A stretch of DNA of 64,000 bases from Alitta virens (lineage: Eukaryota; Annelida; Polychaeta; Phyllodocida; Nereididae), in contig OW028582.1 in the NCBI GenBank assembly GCA_932294295.1, positions 35,381,204-35,445,203 on the forward strand, given 5' to 3'. The position numbers and the translations under genes were made by a program. Positions 37,921-52,900 of the stretch are shown piece by piece (the first letter of the stretch is position 1; every line of letters begins with the position of its first letter). The notes beneath the pieces are model-generated. The model searched no databases and was not told the DNA's origin. It was given only the letters and a program-made list of their open reading frames with translations.

Positions 37921-40900
37921 ATGTCTGCAGAAGTGAAAATAAAACATGTCAAGGATGTCAAGGGACCCAGGCCAAAGAGAAGCAATTCTACACCATCGCC
38001 AAAAAGTTAGTTCTAATTTCCATGATGACATCAGTCTCTCTTTCTAGCAGATTTATTGTCTATATTTATCTCCCTACTTCCATTTCTTTGAATGTGAAAC
38101 TTTAACAGCCATCTGAAATGACAGAATTCTTTTATCAAGTTTATAATTTACAAAGTGACTCTTGAGTATGATTGAAACTTGAGAGGAAGTATGTTATACA
38201 CCTGTGTATTACCCAGAGTCAGAATCAAATCTACATAGGTGCAAATAAATTTTTGCAGGATTGCAATTTGACACATGTTTTGTAGCAGAGTCAAATTAGA
38301 AATTAAAACCATCTGGTAAATAAAGGTCTAGAAAAATTTAAAACAAAATTACTTGTCCAAAAAATAAAATAAAATTTGCAAGGTGTACCACAGGGATCAA
38401 TGCTGGGTCTTGTTATTTCATTATTTATATTAGTTGTATCAAATTTTAAATTTAAGCAGGACTTGATAGAATTAGCTTTCTTTAACGCAGAGCACTAAGG
38501 GCTGTTCCAATTAAAAGTGCTGGTGGGGGTGGACAGGAAGATTTTTGAAAAAAAGGTGGGGGTCTGTAAAAGCAGCGGGGGGGGGGGGGGGGGTGTCTGA
38601 AAATTTGTCTTTTCTCTCCCACCACCACACTTTTAAATGGAACAGCCCTTATGCTGAATAACTGATGATGTATTATCTTCATAAAATTACTGAGATTTTG
38701 AGAAATTTTCTTATTTCTGTTTATTTGAATTCAGGCGATCCCATCTACATGGAGGCCTTAAATTTGTACCAAAAGGCAATTGCATCAAATTGTAAGATTC
38801 AGGACCTGAAAGCTTTCTTGGGATTATTGTTGCTGAGAGGAGCCTATTTGGAAAATAACCACAATGGTGAGAGTATTGATTTTTACGAATAAGTGTTTTT
38901 GATAAAGAAATGCTAAAATGCTGGTCCAGGTTAGATGGTAAAGGACTGTGTAATTGTGAAGTATATTATGTGTTTGCTTCGGAAATGTTTATGAGCTGTA
39001 TTTCAACTGCAAGTTCATTGTAAATGTGTGACATGAACATGAACCATGTGGCACTGATATTATATAGGTCAAGTTAGGTAGCAATCAGCGGCTCAGCATG
39101 TCGTGCAAGGTCTGTTAGGTCCTTGGCTACAACTAACATTATTCTATAGAACTCAGTGCTACACTGCAAACTGGCTTTGGGGGAACAGTCTATATGGACA
39201 CATTCTAATTTCTATCGTAAGATCTGATCTCATTCAAAACATTTTTAGTGTGGTTCTTAATGTCAAGGTTCTTAATTAATAAACCAATATCGAAACAAAT
39301 ATAGAGATGTTTAAAATTGGCGAATCATGTGTGTTTTACACGCTTAATTCTGTAATGGCCTCAGCTTAAATAATAACAGTCTGAGATTTTATGTAAATTT
39401 TCAATCTTTTTTTAACCTGCCCCTGCTTTATCCTTAAAGCTACAACATTTTAAGAACACAATGTCTCTGGCATAAAATTGCCAATAACAAGGTCTCCTGA
39501 CTTCACAGATATTCCTTCCAGTCAAATACATTTATTGGTTAGACATGGGACTTTTCATTGGTCATGCTTGTGGACCTTGCAGGCAGCCAGAGGCAGGACT
39601 GTAACAGGAGACACTATTTCTAAAGTCTCCATTGTAACAGCAACCCCACTAGGGCACATGACCTCCTTGCTCCCCCCCCCCCCCCCCGACAATGACCTTC
39701 AACCCCATGTTACTTATCACTTATAGACTGATAGATAGCTGAGAGGGTGACTGTTTCACTGATCAATAACATATTTCCAGTGGATGTCAGAGACTCGCAA
39801 AATTACCAAAAAAACAAATTTAAAATCAGGGATGGAGACTATGATAACCTTATCACATTGACCTAATTTGAGTGACCTTGACCTATTTATATTGAAGTTG
39901 AAATTTTAGAAACTTCAAATTCATACATTTCAATTAATAATGAAGCTATTGTCAAATGCTATCAGATTTAAGGTTATATAATGCACACCTTTTCCAGACA
40001 TCTAACCCAAAATTTTGAAAGTAGGTCAAATGCAAGGTCCACCAATTGCAACTTTACCTATAAGAGTCTAGTCACGGTTCGGAAATAACTAAAAGTCATA
40101 GAACTATAGTTGTGGCCTCAAAAGTTGCGTAATACTCATACACAGTACGGAAATGAATTAGTGGCAATTGTCAAAACAATTTTTGAAATATGGTATTTTA
40201 AGTTTTTAAAATTCACCAAAAATGGGCAACATGTTTATTTCACCATGAAATATTGGGTTTTAGCCTATTACATGCTGTAGTACAGTACCCCAAACATGTA
40301 CCTGAAACCCTCATCAACTGTCAGACTGACCTTAGGGGTTTTTTTTAAAGGTCATTTGGGTAGTCAAATGTCAAAAAAAGGCCACATCAAAAATCACAAT
40401 ATCAAGCAATACAATTGTTCACCTTTTTTTTTTTTTGTTGAATGAAATTTATGTGTGTTGTTAAGGAACCTAGTTACTTTTGACACACCCAGGAAATGTC
40501 AAACTAACAAAAACAATTAGATTGGCTTCGACTCAGTTACTCAGTTCACATTGTATGATATTGACTCATATGGATTGTGAAAACAGTTTACCTTGTTCAG
40601 AATCACTTTTCATGGCTTCAATTAATGAATAAATCGTGTGTCCATTTCTAGAGTGAACACATCCCTCGTGGTTGACGATGGTTGTAACCATTGCAACGGA
40701 ATTTCCCCTTTTTGAGTTGAAGGATTGACCTCATTGGCCAGGGGTAGTAGTAAAGCCATGTCACGGCAGGGTCAACTAATTTAAATATAACGTTTGGGTC
40801 TCTGCTGATTGGCCAGTTTGTGTGTGAATCTCGACTTCTTTGCTGTTTTGACGCCACTGCATAAATTTGTCAAATTTTGTGTGAAAAATTCGTAAAATTT

Positions 40901-43900
40901 ATATGGAAAACTGATTCATCAGCAAAAAAAAATAAAGAAAATGTCCATTCACTCTCGCCAAATGCCAGGCATTGGTGACCCCCTATAACTCACATAAGAG
41001 CTTTCAGAATCTGCTGTCAATTGTGACCTTTGGCCCATTGCCAAGGTCAAATTTAAGGTCAAATATTTTTCAAAAATTGTCGTGAATTTTGAATTCTGAA
41101 TTTCTTTTAAGATAGTAGAAGTGTTAGATTTGACTCATCTTTGGATACAATGTTACTAACATGCTGAGCAAAATGAGGTCTCAAGGCCAAGCAGTCAAGG
41201 TCACAGAGCATAATTTGTTCCACTACTTTGGCCTTTTTATCTTTTTGAAAAGTACTTTAAATACAAATTTTTCGAACTCCAATCCTAATCAACCTTTTTT
41301 TTTTAATAGAGAAAACATTTTTGGAAAGCACATTCCAAACCCTTTCATTATGGTTGAGGCATCAATTTGATCATGAATTATATGTGTATATAATGATATA
41401 AGTTTTCTCATCATAGTTGGCATCTGGACTTACATGTAATTTTCCTTTCTAAATTAATTAAAAACAGCAAGCTTGCCAAGCTAGCATTGCTGTTAAAGAT
41501 GAGACCCTATGTAATTATTTACATATTTTGTTATATCAGTGCAGATGATACAGTGTACTGACATGTATTACATGGTACCAAAGGTTTAACATTGTTTAAT
41601 GTCCTTGATCCTTCAACCTACGCACATGCACTAAGCTCATGCTGTAATGTCCTGTTAAACAGTTAAGTTGCAGATCTCCTCGAAAACCGCAATAGAAAAA
41701 TAAGTGTAAATTATATACATGTATATATGCTAATTTTTGTTGCAATACATATATATCCGAAATAAGGGCAACAGAGTCAAGCTATGGGACGTTGTGGTTA
41801 AAAACAAGTATTGCAACAAAAATTAGCATCAAATTACTGTTATCAAAAATTAGCATCAAATTACTGTTATCATTGTGGAGATTTCAGCGTAAATAATGTT
41901 TTATCTGAACTGATGATCTATGCACATTTATTGATTTGAGAACCATACATGTCGATTCTTGATCAGCCTGTTCTTTCGATTCTGATGGTGTGTAATACTG
42001 TGCGGCTCTTGACTTCTGGTTGAAACTAAAATTCATGCAATGATTTATTCCTTGATGAGTTTCATTCTTTGTTGTCTTGGCATGAAATGATAAAAGTTCG
42101 AATAGATTGCATGTTCGTCTTAGAGTCACTTTTTGAAATATTTATGCTTTCATGTATTTCCAGAATGGCTCGATAAGATATTTGTCCAAATCCGAGACCT
42201 TGTTCGAGATAAAGACGTAGGACCTCTTCACTTGACGTTATTGATGCAGGCTGTCGAGATGAGAGCCAAACACTGGGCCATGGACCTTTCCATTGAGTCG
42301 TACTACAAAGCTAAAGTGCCCGTAGCTATTCAGATGCAGGTGGGTCCAGATCATCTCTCTTGATCAGTCATGTTAATTGAGCCTGTTTCGAGCGAGCAAG
42401 ATACAGAGTAGCTTGTGGGTACCATACAGGCTTGGAACTTGAATTTTCTTGATTATTCCTCAATTTTGAAGGCTCGAGCATCGATGATTAACTTTGGGGC
42501 CGCTAAATAGGCCTAATATTGATACTCAATGCTTGGAACAGCATAAGTCATGTAGATGCTGTTATAAAGCTTAATATAGTGTTATTTTGTGTTAATGGTC
42601 TGTCGGACATTTTAAACAGGATGGTGGTTGTTTGGGGCAGGTAGGCTACTTGGTTCTATAGGGCTCCAAACATGGATAAGAGCTGGAGTGTGGAGAGTTT
42701 GGAGTCCCATCTTGTTTGAAAAATTGTTTCCTTGTGTTTGATTCATAAAATACAGGACGGTGAATGTGATGAATCTTTGACAATTGAAATTGACTTACAA
42801 GAGGTGGACGTGAATGAAATAAAACCACAGGGTGCTGAAGAAATTGAGCAGAAATTGAAAACCATTAAGAAGAAACTGCCAAACACACCACTGAAAAAAC
42901 TGAATAGAAAATCGGAAAAATCAGGAACAGGGGATGAGACATTGGTTGTCATGGAAACACCTACAAAAGCAGTTGCTGAGGAAAAGGGGGAGGAAGGTTC
43001 AGAAGAAATTTCTCAGAAATTGAAAATTGTTAAGAAAAAACTGTTGGACACTCCAGTAAGAAAATTGTGTGGTCGATCAGAAATGTCGAGGGCAGAAAAT
43101 GAGGCATCTGTTGCCACGGAAATGCCTATAAAAGTGGGTGCTAAGGAATCAGGAAAGGGAGGTTCAGAGGAAATTTGGCAGAAATCTAAATTTGTTAGGA
43201 AAAAGCTGCTGAACACTCCAATAAAGAAATTACATGGACAATCACAAACATCAGAAAATGAGGCATCTGTTACCATAGGAGCACCTACTAAATCAGTCAC
43301 TAAGGAAATGAGGAAGGAAAGTTCGGAAGAAATTTTGCAAAAATTGCGTGGTCGATCAGAAACATCAAGGGCAGAAAATAAGCCATATGTTTCTGTGGAA
43401 ACGCCTACAAAAGCAGTTGCTAAGGAACCATTAGAGGAAGGTTTGGAAGGAATTTCGCAGAAATTGAAAATCGTTAAGAAAAATTGGCTTGGCACCCCAA
43501 TAAGGAAATTGGGTGTTCGATCAGAAACATCAGGGCCAGATAATGAAGTATCTGTTGCCATAGAAATGTCTACAAAAGTGGTTGGTAAGGAATCAGGAAA
43601 GGGAGGTCAAGATGGAACACCTGATTCACCAAGAGAGTGGTTTGGAAAAGAGTCAAAAGATGCCGAACAAAAGTTGGAAGGAAAGGAGTCGGTAACCAGG
43701 AGGCCAAAGAAAAGGAAGTCAGAAAAAAATAAGCCAAAAGAAAAGGAGTCGGGAGGATATGAGTCAGATAAGAATGAGGCAGAGGCAAAGAAGCTTGGAG
43801 GAAATGAGTCAACAATGATGGAGTCAGAAGAAAATAAACAAAAAGTTGAGTCAGAAGGTAACTGGTCAGAAGAAAGGATGATGGGAAGAATTGAGTCAAA

Positions 43901-46900
43901 AAAGAAAGCATCAAACGAGGGGTCAAAAAGAAATGAGTCAAAAGGAAATAAGTCAAAAGGAAACGAGTCAAAAGGAAATGAGTCAAAAGAAGAAAAGTTA
44001 CAAAGGGAGGAGCTACTAGGAAATGGGTCAAAAGGGTACAAGTCACTGGTAAAGGAGTCCGCCAAAGCATTTGAAATGGAGTCAAATTTACAGGTCTCCA
44101 ACAAACAGAAGTCTGGAAGAAAGGAGTGGAAAGAAAAGGAGCATGAAGAAAATGTTCAAGAAGAGAAGAAAACCAGTGCAAGAAATAAGAAAAGAAAAGA
44201 GTTGGAAGATTTAGACTTTAGAAAGGAAAGCCGTAACACCCAGATTTCACTTAGTGATACTAACGCACTGTTCCGTTATCTCATCACCAGTAAAACTGAT
44301 CACCACGAACACGACAATAGATTCGGCGAGAAAGGTGATGGGGATGCTGCCTCTTCTCATGATTCGTTATCGATATTATCGGATAAGTCCTTTGATGGAC
44401 GGTCAGTTCTGGCCGATCTTGATGTTAAGAGCCGCATGAGGATGGATAGGATGAAGAAGAAAGATGGCCGATCTGCGGAAAATGTCATCAACGAAGAGTG
44501 AGTATTCACTGTTATTGCAGTTCTAATCCAGTGTTTCTGGTCATTATTGGCAAATTGTTGATATAAATTAAAAACACATATGGACTTCATATTTTTTCCA
44601 GATTAGAAAGTACCTACATCACATTTAGCAAGGCAAATGCTGAAGGTATGTGCATTGATACTAATTAATAAAGCTAAATAACTTGAGCTTTAGCTTCTTT
44701 AAATGAAAGAAAAAATTGATATTGTGTCAATAAGCATGAGCAAAAAATTTATTAATTATTCAAAATATCCAGTTGTGAAGTTTAAACCAGATACTTTGAA
44801 TTCATGATCATATTTTGACCTGCTAATGGATAATTTTAAAGTAATACAAATGAATTTTATGTAAAACTTTTTTTTAAAGAGAATCACTTTGATATTCATT
44901 CTTGCAAGTCGTTTACTTATTTGTTTGTTAGAAAAATTCATTAGGTAATAATTTTTTACCAACTGTTGTTGATATTCATGATTTTGAACTGCTTATTGTT
45001 TTTTTTGCAGTTCTTATGGTAAAGAAGGTCACAGGATTCATCAGCCTAATGACTAACACCATTATACAAATGATTCAAGATGAAGGTACATTAAAGTCTC
45101 CCTTAAGACCAATTTGTATGTCTTAGTTTTAAGGTGGTAATGTTAGGTAATTTATTGTGGCAATGGAATATATCATATCAATATATCATCAAAAACGGCC
45201 CATCAAATTGAAACTAGACAAAGCTGTCATAGCTGGCTACTTAAAACCGGATCTAAAAGTACATATTTATGATATATTAGATTAGTTTCGTACACTTTTC
45301 TGGTGATAAATGTAAGCCGATTATTATCTATAGAAGAGGACAGCTGGCTTTAGTATGTTTAGACCACAGCCAGGTACAGGTCACTACAGACAGGTAGAGT
45401 CGACTGTATTTTATGAAACTAACTGTATTTGATATTTAGTTTCTCTGACCAACCATTGCGATGGATAAGGTGCCACCAGAGACTAAAAGTCCCCATGTTA
45501 TTTAATCAGAAATTTTATTTTATATGTGAATTTTTGACACACCAAACCACTAAAACTTGTCCTTGGAGGATCAGAGGAGCTAAAGATCAAATAATTGTGG
45601 CCTTAGATTTGGTCATTGAGCAGAGGGAGAATTACTGCATAACTCTGAAAACAATGCAGAATATTGCAGAATATAAGTGCGAAAATTATAAAGTTACCAT
45701 GCATATACACTATGCTTTGCCGTTGAGAAAGAGAACAATTTCAATGGTACCTTAGAGGTGCCTAACAGTGTGGATGTATGCTTGGATGTATGCTCCCCAG
45801 GGAGCTGAGAAAGGCTCAAGTTTGATCAGGCCTGCCAAGGGTGTAATTGTGAAGTCGGCAGAGTACGTCCATTCCGTAATTGAAGACACATTTAGATACA
45901 TTTACCTTGCTTGCACGGGCCTATTTGTGTCAATAGTCAAATTTTAGTCTGTAAATGTCCAAATGCACTTGCAGTTAAAACATTACATTTTACTTGTCAT
46001 TTTCTTGCTTGAAGACAAACATTCAGGAGTTGTAAAGTTTAAAGTAATTGGAAAGCCAACTGACAGAGAAAAAGCTTTGGAATACATGAAGGAACGAGCT
46101 GGTCAAGCAATTGGTGTCCCGAAGGTATATTGCATGTCAGTTGCTGTATTCATAGCATTTAAGTGACCTTATTGGGTTAGTAATGTTAAGGAAATTAACC
46201 TCAGTTTCTTAATAAACTTTTAACACAATTGTTCTGTTGTTTGACTTTTTTTTTCACCTAATTATAGACATTAGAATCAATGCTTTTAACATTTTTGCTT
46301 TTATTACTACAGGACTTGCTTTCTGGCCCCTTCAAGCAAGTTTGAGGCCTATCTTGACACAGTACTCACATGAATACTGGGTCAAGATATACCAGCTCCC
46401 GCAGGTAGGGGCCAGTGTTCTGAAATAATTATTCTTTAGTGACATAAGTTGTATTTTTGTTTTAGAAATAAAGTGATGCTGGTTGTTGCCAAGACGTTGA
46501 GTTTATTTATTCCACTTTACTGTAGTTATTATGTGTTCTTTATTGGGGGTTTTAAGATCTCAGTATTTGAAACTGTTGTCTTTTGATATGATACTGGAAA
46601 TACTATCACAACTACTCTATTTTCAGATACTGTTGTCTAATTAAACAAAATGCTAATTGTCTCAAGATGGTTTTAAGGTGGATGTATAGTGTCAACCAGG
46701 GAAGTTTGCAGCCAAATGTGAAGTTTCAGCCTTTTATAATGAAGACCTGGGATCCAAAACATTTTTAATGAAAAGGGTGATTGGTATGATAATTATGTAC
46801 CCACCTCTGTCTGTCAGAATGTTTTTGATCTCCATGGGAGTGGACGACTGCAACTTTGACGGCAGACACTGTACTACAAACTAATATACAATTAATAAAA

Positions 46901-49900
46901 TGAATTTATCATTTCAGAAAGTGTACGAAGATATAAAACTGCATGCGTCAGTGGTGCAGACTCTGCGGAGTGTGTTCTGTGAGGCAAAAATTAGGTATGA
47001 AAATAGTCAGTGAGATTATTATTGTGGTGTATACAATTAATCCCACAATCAAAGCCCCCTTTAGTAATTACAAACATAGTGCTGCTATGCAGCAAACCTC
47101 AGCGAATGTGCATCTAAATGAGGGACTCTCAGGTCAACGGGGAGCTATTTGCCGGTTCTTATTACCTTAGTTGGGTTGAGTGCGGTATGGCCGGACCCAA
47201 ATCTATGCCCATGTTTGGCGTTCATGAAATATTAAAAGATGTCACTGTTTTGTAGCAAATTTTGTGACGTCGTTTGTTGGTGACGTCATACATTGAATTA
47301 AAAATATTTTTGTCGTAGGCATAGCAACGAGACTTGCTAAATATGGTCATAAATTTGGGTCCTCTATAATGCACTTTTCCCTCCTTGGTTGATGACGTCA
47401 TCCCCCTTGATTGATGACGTCATCATAAAATCAGGTCTTTGAGCGCATTGATGATGTCACAATGGTTGTGAGGACCGGCATGCAGCTTCCGTGTTGACTG
47501 GAAGGTCTCACATTCTAGAAGCTTTTGCATGGAAGTTCACTAATGAACCAGATAAATGCCTTGTCATGTAGTACGTTCTGACTATGTGGAAACAAGGCTT
47601 TATTTTAAAGGTTTAATAGTTTCATAATAGACCTGCATCAATGGAGTGCTTCATAAGATTGATTATCAAAATTTAAATTTAGTCAAAGTTTCAAATGATC
47701 TTTTGAGAGGGAAATGAACCGATACAGAAAGTAACTAACAGCCCGTGCAAATCAGCTAAGGAATTTAATTGTTAAATTGTGTTAACTATTATGCATTTGA
47801 GTGTTTTGATACCGTTAAGGATCATTCAGGTTAAGAAGTCTTAAATGGGCTGGCCAGCTGTCCAAAGTCACGAGAACTGACCAGAGAACTGACCAGCTCT
47901 ATTTCTTTATTGTTTAGTTTAATAAGCCTTGTCTCACTTACTTTTAGGCACAACCGCGATTCCCTGAACTTCGAATGTGATATCCACCTTCCCACCAAAC
48001 ATTTAGTCAGTAAGTCCCCTGAAATATTTGCTATATTTCAATTCCATTTAAGTGCTTTTTGTCGATGGGGTCATACACGGGAAAGAACTAGCAAAGAAAT
48101 GAACAAGTTGTTGAAATATTTTTTACTTGCAACGCGTTAGATTTTTTGTTTTGTTTTTGGAGGAGTCAGACTATAGCAGTTGATATGATGAAAGAATTTA
48201 GCAAACTATATAGAATAGAAAAAGAAAAGAAAATAATAAAAAATGAATAGAATTATTTGAAAGAGATTTAAATACACATTGTTGCATTATTTATTAATTG
48301 TTTCTGCGTTAGTGTTGAGTTACCCTCAGTTTATATGCATTTTCTTTAAACACCAGTTTCAAAAATTTTAATTTGCTTAAGGAAGACATGCATTTTGTAA
48401 AATGTACCAGAATTCACAATCGACTTGTCAATGTATTGTTGGTCACCTGCTCAATATTGTGTATTTACTTGTGACAATTTTGGAAATTGATATAAAAATA
48501 TCTCTGAATCTGATTTGTTCATCTCAGGCATTGATAACAAAACATGGCACAAATTGGAACGAAAGACTGATTGCCGAGTAAAAGTCAACAAAGGTATTTA
48601 TGAATTGTCATGTATTATATTTATATGTAAATGATGTCATAAATATCATAAAATCGATAATTATATTACATGTCTTTGATTCTGGATATTCTGTTGTTTT
48701 TGAAAGTGATTTAATGATTTAACCAATTAACGGAAAACCATGCATTCGTATTCATTCCGTTTTTTTTTTATTGATAGAACATTTTTGGTATTATGTGCAA
48801 ATAAAAAAAACAATTCTGATTCTTCTTAATACTGATTACCTACCATCCAGAGCCTTGCTAGTTTACTAAGGAACAATATTTCTCTATAAAATAAACTACA
48901 CCTGGTATTTAATTTTTCATGCCGTCAAAAATCCAATATGTAAACAAACCAAGTGATGACTTCACAATACTCACAATGGGTGATTATGCCATTTCCATTG
49001 TTTCCATGTTTTGTGGTCTTGATTTCTTTCAATGTATCATTTATATTTTTGTCATTAATGCCTGATAGATTAATTAGCGTACACATGTATGTTTGTTGAC
49101 CTCTGTTAACTTTCATTTCAGATTCTACCAACTTGCAACATGTTTCAATTCAAGGGCCACTAAAATCCAATATACGGTAAGGATAGAAAATTAAACTTGT
49201 ATTCTTTATAAATACACTTACACCTCATTTAAATGGCCACCATGCTTGCATGTCAAAGGTCAAAACTCTTTATTACTAAGGAGTTCATTATTACTCCGAT
49301 ATGTATAACTAGGCAATATATTGATTATTAATGTGAGGCAAGTGGACTTCAGTGATTTCACTGGTCAATTGGTCAAGCAGGCTAAGTGGTTTCACTGGTC
49401 AACACAGATTGGCGCTGACCAAGAGCATCAATTACTGCACCCGTTAAATTCAGCTTAGTGGCGAATGAAGTAGTTCTATATTGTCAATATATGACATTGT
49501 GTTGTTTTATTAAATGCAGAGACTCGTTGCATTGCATTCTTAGGATTAAGCGTTAAAACTTAATGACTAGCACCTTGCTCTAAACACCCACTAGTGAAGG
49601 AAAGCGTGATTTAAGTTGGTGTCGTCTCACTGGTCGGATGGTACATGTACTACAGCAGGTTTCACTTAAGCATCGCTATTTTGTCTTTAAAAGTGAGATC
49701 TCATGACAGATCAGAAGTTTGATAAGGGAGGCTGTGGGTTGTAAAATGACTGACAACAAAAAAGCAATATGTGTATTAAAGACAGGGTCAGGGTAATGAA
49801 GTACAGTAAAAGTAGTGGAAGATATAAAAGTAGCATTAGGGCATGAGGTGAACAATTTGTGGAAGAGGAGTAGAAAACTCGGCCATTGAGTTAATGACTT

Positions 49901-52900
49901 TCCTGTCTGTCCCTTCTTTATCAAACTTTTGATCTGTCTCCAAATGTCTTTCTAACAGTTGACATTGCGATGCTTGGGTGAAAACTGCTGTAAGTTCAGG
50001 ATCTATCACAGTAATTGACTATCAGATTCAGATTATTTATTTTTTACCTACGAACTAAGTATTATTTTACATAATATTATAAAGGTATATAATTAACAAA
50101 TAACATAACATGTGTCAATAATTTTAGAATTAAAATAGTAGTAGAAGGGGGTTGACAAATGTTTTCATAAGATGGATGTAATTTATTGGTTTCTGTTGCT
50201 TCAGACACTGCCTAGAAGTGCTAGAAAATCTGGTGCTGCCCGACTCCGATGAGGTTTGTTTTTATTTTGTGTTTCTCTAATTGATGAGTTGTTCACTTTG
50301 AAAATTTTCATGTGGCGAATTAAATTGTACTTTCTAACTTGCAGTTATTACATGAAACTCTTCAGCAGCTAGAGGTGCAGTAAAACATTACCCCTCATTG
50401 TGCTGTGTACCTTGTTTCGCTGAAATCTCCCTATTTTTATGTGCTAAATTATGAATTGCATTTTATCAAGCGTACATGAGAAATCTACATCAGATTAGCG
50501 TTGGGACTAAAATATAATTTTCCACCTAATTCTTCAATGATTCAACAAAAATGTTTATGCATGCAAACATACTTTCCTGCAAATTATTAATTAGTCAAAA
50601 TTGTGATATTGTAAAGTCTGTTGTGTCCACCGATTTGTTTTTACTGAGCCCTTGATTAATTTGTGTTCACATGGCTTGTTTGACTGACTGTAGATTTAAG
50701 TGTGTTGTGGTGACCAAGTAGTTAAAGATTTTATTTCATTTGTCCAGCATGAGTTAGTTCCCACTCCTCATTGAATTCCTGACAGATTTTGTGCTATTTG
50801 TGTTTGAGTAAATAAAGTAAATATATATATTTGTGCTACCAGTGTCACTACTAATAACAAAACAGTATATAGTACTTGATACAACTGTTTTCCCCCCAGA
50901 TTTGGTTGGAACTTGGTTGGAACTTCCTTTTATTTTGAAAAAATTCATATTTTACCAAATATATATTTTTACATGAAAGTACATCATAATTGGACAACGC
51001 TGGGCTTGACAAGAAAAAAAACATATGAAGTCCGAGGGAATAACATATTCAGAGTGAATAACATACTTCCAAGTTATTTGCTAATTCTTTGTTTTATTCT
51101 CAGAATGATGACGAACCAGTGAGTACTCCAGTTAAACCATCCTTACAGAAAACAAAGTCATGGCCGGGCCATTCAGAATTTAGTGCTTTATCAAACTCAA
51201 TTCGCAAGACAAGCTTCAGAGAGGAACATGAAGCTTTTAATTATGATCCTGATGGGTTGATTATGCGAAGTGGTGGTGGCGCTATGACTCTACAAAGCAA
51301 GTTGAACAACAGCTATAGTTCTCTGAAAGCAAAAGGATCCAAAGGATCGTCTCCTGAGGAGCCTAAAAACCGTCTGTACCAATTTCAAAATGGCAAGGTA
51401 AGTCTGAGAATCTTTTGATATTGTCTGAGGGCTGGTCCATGAGTGTGTGGTGGGAGCAGACAGGATGATTTCGGAAAAAGTAGGGGAGGGGATTGCCAAA
51501 AGAGTGGTTGACTAGTATTTTCTTAGTATCATATTTTAGAGGAAAAAAAAGAGTGGGGGGTGGGTCTTTAATAAACAGAAGCCAGAGGAGGGAGGGGACC
51601 TGAAAATCTTCACACTTTTAAATTGAATAACCCTGAACTGCATTGATGCTTTACTTATCCACGAATATATTTCCAAATTCGGGAAGTACATTTTCCCAAT
51701 ATTTTTGAATTTGTATTTATATTTCACAATCTACAATGTATATAGTAAGTGACAGAAGAAAAGACGAAAAAAAAAAAAAAAGGAAAAAAAAAAAAAAAGG
51801 GGAAAAAAGAATAGGAGCATAGAATTAAATAAGAATAAGAGTAATAAGTAAATAAGGAGTAAAGTTAATAAGCAAAGAAAAGATAATACAGGAGGATGAA
51901 ATAAGATTCTTTAAAATGGATGATGTAATATGTATATGGGGATATAAAAAATTTTTATTCTGGTTAATTCGGTTAAATAATGGCTTTTACAGGCAACTGG
52001 AAGAGACACAGGAAGCACTTCAGCTCATGGAGACACTTCAGAAGAGGTGAATGATATATATTTTGTGGGTAGATTGTTTTGTAGATTTCATTATCGTCTC
52101 GGTAATATATTGTTACTTACCTTACCAGAACTGTGTGCTGTGTGAGGGCTGTTCCATTTAAAAAAGAGGAGGGGGGAGGGGGTGGAGCTGAAAATTTTAA
52201 GAGCCCTTTCCACCCCCGATATCTGCATTTTGACGGACCCCCGCTTCCACCACCCCAATATCAGTTTTGCCAGAACACCGCCCCACCCCCCTTTTTCCGA
52301 TATCTGAAACATCTTCACTTCTCCACCCCCTTCTTTTTTAAATGGAACAACCCTGAGGAATAACTTAAGATCGCCCTCAGTTCCAGGCTATTTGACCTAT
52401 TTGATCTACATTTAATTTCCTGAGCTCATATCTTGATAATTATCAATCGCCTGCATATTTGCAGAACTGGGAGGATGGCGTAGAGTATCCAACCTTCATT
52501 CTTGGCAAAAAACAATTTCAGGTCACATCGACAGCAGTAAACCACGCACACCCAAGAATTTTGCTAAAAACGCCCAGTAAAAGAAGTCTGCCACCGAGTA
52601 ATGGTATGTTATTTTTTCATCTCATCCTTATTTCTGCCTCTGGAAGATAGTCAGACTCAGAGATACATTTATTCTGCATCAGTACATTTTAAACATTCAT
52701 ACTAGAAAAAGAGTAAAAAATCTTACGCAGCAAGGGAGACCTTCCAAAGGCCTGCAAGGGCGCTGCAGGTAGGCCACCCTGATTTATAACATAATTGATA
52801 TATAACAGATTTAATAATATAATATGTATTATAAATAATTGATTATTGTGAATAATTAATATTGTGAAAAATAAAGTTGTCTATATTGTCATGTAATCTA

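Noticed and set aside
43570..44181. Long minus-strand frame rich in Phe, Leu and Ser opposite the repeat exon
   Set aside because: It is the antisense of the Lys/Glu/Ser repeats; sense-strand splice phases and composition fix the coding strand.
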